A stretch of DNA of 64,000 nucleotides, from assembly GCA_024233135.1 (NCBI GenBank), contig JACKPZ010000005.1, forward strand, positions 62,001 through 126,000, given 5' to 3'. Positions 60,473 through 64,000 of this stretch are shown piece by piece; within the stretch, counting starts at the first letter, position 1, and each line of letters opens with the position of its first letter. Source of the DNA: Akkermansiaceae bacterium. Lineage in GTDB: Bacteria > Verrucomicrobiota > Verrucomicrobiia > Verrucomicrobiales > Akkermansiaceae. Made by a program: the position numbers and the translations under genes. The notes beneath the pieces are model-generated. The model was not told the origin of the DNA. It did no database searches and worked only from the letters and a program-made list of their open reading frames with translations.

Positions 60473-62743
60473 TCACATCCCTTTCACATGCACGGTGACG
60501 GCGGTTTCCTGGCCGGTGCGGGGGTCGGTGGCGGTGAGGGTGTGGGTGCCGGGGGCGAGGTGGACGACGGGTTCCGGGGTGGAGGCTTCGATGCGCAGGG
60601 TGGGGGAGGACCAGCGGGCGGTGCCGGGGAGATTGGTGATGGGGCGGAGGCGGTCGGAGCCGGAGGGGATCTCGGGGTCTAACAAAAATGTGGTGCCGTC
60701 GGCGGGGGCGAGGATGCGGAGGGGTTCGGGGAAGGTGGTTGTGAGGGCGAGATCGAACTCGGAGCGGCGGGCGTTCTGGGCGCTCTCGAACCATGCGGCG
60801 TAGGTGGCGTCGAGGCGGGCCTTGCCATCGGCCGTGTAGTCGGCGGGTACGGCATTCTGCGGGACGCGGGAGGCGGGCACGAGGTCGGTGACGGCTCCGG
60901 GCGTGCCGGGCGGGACGCGTTTGCCGTTGCGGGGGTCGATGGTGACATCGACGAGTCCATCGGGGCGGGAGAACCAGGTGGGCGGGTGTCTCTGGTGGAG
61001 GCGCAGCATGGAGCGCTGGAAGATGGGGCCGGCGCCGGAAACGCCGGAGAGGCCTTTCATGGGCTGGTTCTCGAAGTTTCCGGCCCAGACGGCGACGGTG
61101 AAATCCGGAGTGAATCCGACGCACCAGTTGTCGCGGAAGTCGGAGGAGGTGCCGGTCTTGACGGCGCAGCGGAAGGGGAGGTCGAGCGGGCCGCCGGGTG
61201 GGAAAACGGAGGCGCGGGCCTCGGGATCGGACAGGATGTCGGCGATCTGATAGATGGATGTTTCGGAAACGCCGGCGGAGTGAGTCGGCGCGGCGAGCAG
61301 GGCGGGGAAGAGGACGACGGGTTTCCACAGGCCGCCGCGGGCGAGGGTGGCATAGGCGGCGGCGAGCTCGGTGAGGCGGACGGGGGCGTTGCCGATGGTG
61401 AGGCCGAGGCCGTGGCGGTCGGGGTCCTTGCCGAGGGTGCTGAGGCCGAGTTTTGTCAGGAACCGGTGGAGCGGGCGCGGGCCGCCGAGGGAGTTGAGCT
61501 CGCGCATGGCGGGGACATTGAGCGAGCAGGCGAGCGCGCGGCGAAGGGTGACGGGGCCGCGGTGGAGGCGGTCGTAGTTTTGCGGCAGGTCGAGTCCCTC
61601 GGGCGTGCGGTAGGTGCTGGGGACGTCAGCGAGGATCGAGCAGGGGGTGCGTTCGTCGTGCTCGATGGCAAGCAGATAGGTGAAGGGTTTGAGCGTGGAA
61701 CCGGGCGAGCGGGGCAGCAGCGCGCCGTTGATCTGGCCGCCACGCGGGTCGCTCCAATCGGCGGAGGAAACGAGGGCGAGGACTTCGGCCGTGCGGTTGT
61801 CGAGGATGACGACGGCGGCGTGGCGGAGGTTGGCGGCGCGGAGTTTCGCGGTTTCCTCGCGGACGATGGTTTCGATGTCGCGCTGGAGGGCGAGGTCGAG
61901 GGTGGTGCGCACCGCCTCGCCGGGCGCGGAGGCGGGCGGGTGGAACGAGGCGAGCCATGGCGCGGGCCGGCGGATGCGCAGCGGGCGGAGCTGGAGCGGC
62001 TCGGTGAGCGCGGTGGCGACGCGCTGGAGCCCGGCGGTTCCGTTTTTCGCCATCCGGCGGAGGACGACATCGCGGCGCGAGACGGCGCGGTCGCGGTGTT
62101 TGAGCGGGTTGAGCCACGACGGCCCTTGCGGCAGGCCGGCGAGCAGGGCGCACTCGGCGAGCGAGAGGTCGTCGAGCGGTTTCTGGAAGTAGAAGCGGGC
62201 GGCCTCGGCGATGCCGGTGCGGCGGTTGCCGTAGTCGAGCCGGTTGAGGTAGGCGGCGAGGATCTCGTCCTTCGTCCATGTCATCTCGAGGCGGCGGGCG
62301 CCGAGTGTCTCGCGGATCTTGGTGGCGATGTTGCGTTTCGCAGGAGGGCGGGAAATCTTGATGAGCTGCTGGGTGATGGTGGACGCGCCGGAAACGACCT
62401 CGCGCTTCCGCAGGCAGTCCCATGCGGAGCGGCAGGTGGCGAGCACGTCCAGCCCGCCATGGCTGCGGAAACGCTTGTCCTCGGCGGCCAGCGTGGCCTC
62501 GACGATGTCGTCCGGGACGCGGGCGAGATCGACGGGCACCGTCCAGCGCGCGTCGGGAAGCGGGAGCTGGCGGATGATCTCGCCATGGCGGTCGACGAGC
62601 ACCGGCGAGGCGTCCGGCGATGCGGAAAGCCCGGCCGGGAGCGGCACGAGGAAGGGCACGCCGAACCACACGACCGCCCAGACGAGCAGCGAGGCGATCG
62701 CCGCCCGCAGGATCGTGCGGCGGGATGGACGGCGGAGTTTCAT
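60473..62743 (-). CDS. pbpC: Penicillin-binding protein 1C
   Basis: A 756-residue bifunctional peptidoglycan synthase. One N-terminal membrane helix, then a glycosyltransferase domain (LAAEDKRFRSHGGLDVLATC with the catalytic Glu, then ASTITQQLIKISRP) and a transpeptidase domain: SPGSTLKPF with active Ser, SLN in ALACSLNVPAM, and VKTGTSSDFRDNW. The C-terminal ~100 residues are the BiPBP_C domain (PADGTTFLLDPEIPSG). Start at 62743 (MKLRRPSRRT); a GTG at 62794 would add 17 residues. No alpha-2-macroglobulin gene is next to it, unlike E. coli. Confidence 0.94.
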   Translation of the reverse strand: MKLRRPSRRTILRAAIASLLVWAVVWFGVPFLVPLPAGLSASPDASPVLVDRHGEIIRQLPLPDARWTVPVDLARVPDDIVEATLAAEDKRFRSHGGLDVLATCRSAWDCLRKREVVSGASTITQQLIKISRPPAKRNIATKIRETLGARRLEMTWTKDEILAAYLNRLDYGNRRTGIAEAARFYFQKPLDDLSLAECALLAGLPQGPSWLNPLKHRDRAVSRRDVVLRRMAKNGTAGLQRVATALTEPLQLRPLRIRRPAPWLASFHPPASAPGEAVRTTLDLALQRDIETIVREETAKLRAANLRHAAVVILDNRTAEVLALVSSADWSDPRGGQINGALLPRSPGSTLKPFTYLLAIEHDERTPCSILADVPSTYRTPEGLDLPQNYDRLHRGPVTLRRALACSLNVPAMRELNSLGGPRPLHRFLTKLGLSTLGKDPDRHGLGLTIGNAPVRLTELAAAYATLARGGLWKPVVLFPALLAAPTHSAGVSETSIYQIADILSDPEARASVFPPGGPLDLPFRCAVKTGTSSDFRDNWCVGFTPDFTVAVWAGNFENQPMKGLSGVSGAGPIFQRSMLRLHQRHPPTWFSRPDGLVDVTIDPRNGKRVPPGTPGAVTDLVPASRVPQNAVPADYTADGKARLDATYAAWFESAQNARRSEFDLALTTTFPEPLRILAPADGTTFLLDPEIPSGSDRLRPITNLPGTARWSSPTLRIEASTPEPVVHLAPGTHTLTATDPRTGQETAVTVHVKGM

Positions 62744-62860
62744 GCGGCGGATGAGGGAATAGCGCGTTTCGTGCCCGATGACGAGCCGGCTCACGGAATA
62801 GGTATGCGTGGAAAACTTGTGATTTCTCGCAACCGATTTGACCGGCAGGGCTCTGGGAGC

Positions 62861-63313
62861 TCAGGGGCGGATCTGCCGAAGCCTGGCGACGTCCGCGAGG
62901 TCTTGAGGGCGTCCGGAAGCGAGCTTGTTCTTGATGTAGCAGTCTTTCGACAAGAACCAGACGTCCAGCCCGTCGAGCGTCCCGGCGACCCTTTGCGACC
63001 ATGCTTCGTCCCATGAAATCCCCGATAGTCCAGTGAGCAAATCGAGCCGATGCGGCTCGACTCCGAGCTGGACGACGATGTCCGGGGTCAGGAAATCCGA
63101 AGCGGAGAGTCCCACGGAGGCGAAGCCGAATTCATCGATCGCCCGGATCATGGAATCGGCGTTTCCCGCACGGGGGGCGACAAAGAGGTCGATGTCCTTG
63201 GTGTAGCGGGGCAGCCCGTGGTAGGCCAAGGCATGGGCCCCGACGACGAGGAACTCAACTTTGTGAGAGTTCAACAATCCGACAAACTCTCTCAAGTCGC
63301 GGTTGAGCTTCAT
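62861..63313 (-). CDS. Nucleotidyltransferase-fold protein (DUF6036/MNT-like)
   Basis: A 150-residue protein with a small nucleotidyltransferase fold. LVVGAHALAYHG matches the GG/GAxALxxxG motif, RYTKDIDLFV holds the metal Asp pair, and LTGLSGISWDEA and SKDCYIKNKLASGRPQDLAD follow the usual pattern. Family members serve as toxin or antitoxin partners or tRNA-modifying toxins (AbiEii/MNT kinds), but many are uncharacterised. It overlaps the upstream 63-residue gene by 59 bp. Confidence 0.82.
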   Translation of the reverse strand: MKLNRDLREFVGLLNSHKVEFLVVGAHALAYHGLPRYTKDIDLFVAPRAGNADSMIRAIDEFGFASVGLSASDFLTPDIVVQLGVEPHRLDLLTGLSGISWDEAWSQRVAGTLDGLDVWFLSKDCYIKNKLASGRPQDLADVARLRQIRP

Positions 63314-63446
63314 GGTCGCTTGGGTCGGGATTGGTCAGTTCCAAGAGAATGTCGAGCCGTTGTTCCGGGGTGAGCTGGCGATAATAGGCGTTGTCCGCCT
63401 CCTCGGCATCGCGGAAGGATCGGTGGATGACAACCGTTCGGTCCAT
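63255..63446 (-). CDS. Small protein paired with the nucleotidyltransferase
   Basis: A 63-residue acidic, helical protein starting MDRTVVIHRSFRDAEEADNA with LTPEQRLDILLELTNP. Its last ~19 codons overlap the start of the nucleotidyltransferase gene by 59 bp in another frame, so the pair is tightly coupled. Such small-plus-NTase pairs recur in bacteria and resemble toxin-antitoxin modules, though this has not been shown here. Confidence 0.65.
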   Translation of the reverse strand: MDRTVVIHRSFRDAEEADNAYYRQLTPEQRLDILLELTNPDPSDHEAQPRLERVCRIVELSQS

Positions 63447-63544
63447 AGGGGGATCATGGTGCGCAAGGTGGACGATTGCGAGGAAAGAGTTGGGCGTTGC
63501 GATCCGGGTTGACGCCGGGTTTCCGCCCGGCAAGCTCGCGGGCG

Positions 63545-64000
63545 ATGATCGCGCGATTGAGAGGGAAGGTGCTCGAGGCCTATCCGAACCGGCTGGTGGT
63601 GGACGTGCAGGGCGTCGGCTACGAGGTGCTGGTGCCGGTTTCCACGTTCGACCGGTTGCATGCGGCGGAGGGAGTGGCGGTGGACCTGCGGACGCATCTG
63701 CACATCCGCGAGACGGCGCACACGCTGTATGGATTCGCGACGGAGGAGGAACGCGATGTCTTCCTGATGCTCATCGACCGTGTGAGCGGGATCGGACCGG
63801 CGATCGCGATGGCGGTGCTCAGCGGCATGCCGGTGGCGCGTTTCAAGGGCTGCGTGGTGGAAGGAAACACCGCGGAGCTTTCGCGCATCAAGGGGCTGGG
63901 CAAGAAGACAGCGGAGCGGATCGTACTCGAACTCAAGGACAAGGTGGGCGTGGCGGAAACCTGGCAGGACGCCGCCGCCGGACAGGTGAGCGCGGCGGCC
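63545..64000 (+). CDS. ruvA: Holliday junction helicase subunit RuvA, partial at window end
   Basis: RuvA binds four-way DNA junctions and recruits RuvB for branch migration in recombination. The visible 152 residues begin MIARLRGKVLEAYPNRLVVD, then VGYEVLVPVSTF and LYGFATEEERDVFLMLIDRV (OB domain and its exit), then SGIGPAIAMAVLSGMPV and IKGLGKKTAERIVLELKDKV (both HhH motifs). The frame is open to the right edge; domain III lies mainly beyond it. Start at 63545. ruvB is probably downstream. Confidence 0.95.
   Translation, partial: MIARLRGKVLEAYPNRLVVDVQGVGYEVLVPVSTFDRLHAAEGVAVDLRTHLHIRETAHTLYGFATEEERDVFLMLIDRVSGIGPAIAMAVLSGMPVARFKGCVVEGNTAELSRIKGLGKKTAERIVLELKDKVGVAETWQDAAAGQVSAAA

Overview
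This window is a high-GC bacterial chromosome segment that most resembles a member of the Verrucomicrobiota, possibly near Luteolibacter or Haloferula. That assignment is inference. It rests on a UvrA of nearly 2,000 residues, membrane-bound Ser/Thr kinases with large outer domains, a secreted SGNH hydrolase with Fn3 and discoidin-like domains, and short simple repeats of the kind common between genes in this phylum and in Planctomycetes. No phage or CRISPR array was seen. The left edge carries part of an IS3-family insertion sequence.

Layout. 1-3.1 kb: IS3 element cut by the window edge, three lower-GC orphan genes, a hairpin cluster and a probable gene remnant. 3.1-6.4 kb: an SDR oxidoreductase and small unknowns. 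6.4-17.2 kb: a 1,941-residue tandem UvrA, an active membrane Ser/Thr kinase, a truncated globin and a pseudokinase with two C-type-lectin-like domains. 17.2-29.9 kb: two divergent CPBP proteases, thiL, an HxlR regulator facing a DinB-like gene, an M20 amidohydrolase with a DASS transporter, monomeric isocitrate dehydrogenase and modABC. 30-38.3 kb: M29 aminopeptidase, SMUG1-type glycosylase coupled to ctaB, SGNH hydrolase, thermonuclease with M23 peptidase, and a nucleotidyltransferase.

38.3-39 kb is a gene-free block of palindromic repeats. 39-43 kb: hemolysin III protein, mutM, prmA, tRNA-Gly, trpC and a coupled microprotein. 42.6-46.7 kb: a lactate-utilisation operon, lutA-lutB-metY-lutC, with a PLP enzyme in its middle. 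46.7-53.4 kb: a probable operon of sensor kinase, NtrC-type regulator, membrane glycosyltransferase, xseB and dxs. 53.4-64 kb: cutA, potA, sdaA, several unknown membrane proteins, pbpC, a small protein/nucleotidyltransferase pair, and the start of ruvA at the right edge.

Strongest leads for novelty: (1) the kinase/pseudokinase paralogue pair, in which the second copy has lost the catalytic Lys, both catalytic Asp residues and the Mg-binding Asn but gained lectin-like domains; (2) the giant tandem UvrA, whose linkers contain simple repeats translated in frame, including an identical 20-mer twice; (3) a repeated ~40 bp palindrome with core ATGCGGCCGCAT, partly arranged in a ~200 bp tandem unit; (4) leucine codons TTA and CTA that, where I found them in conserved genes, sit almost only inside GTTAG/CTAAC; (5) metY inside the lut operon. 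Start codons were chosen from Shine-Dalgarno sites, gene overlaps and family N-termini, and several remain uncertain as noted.
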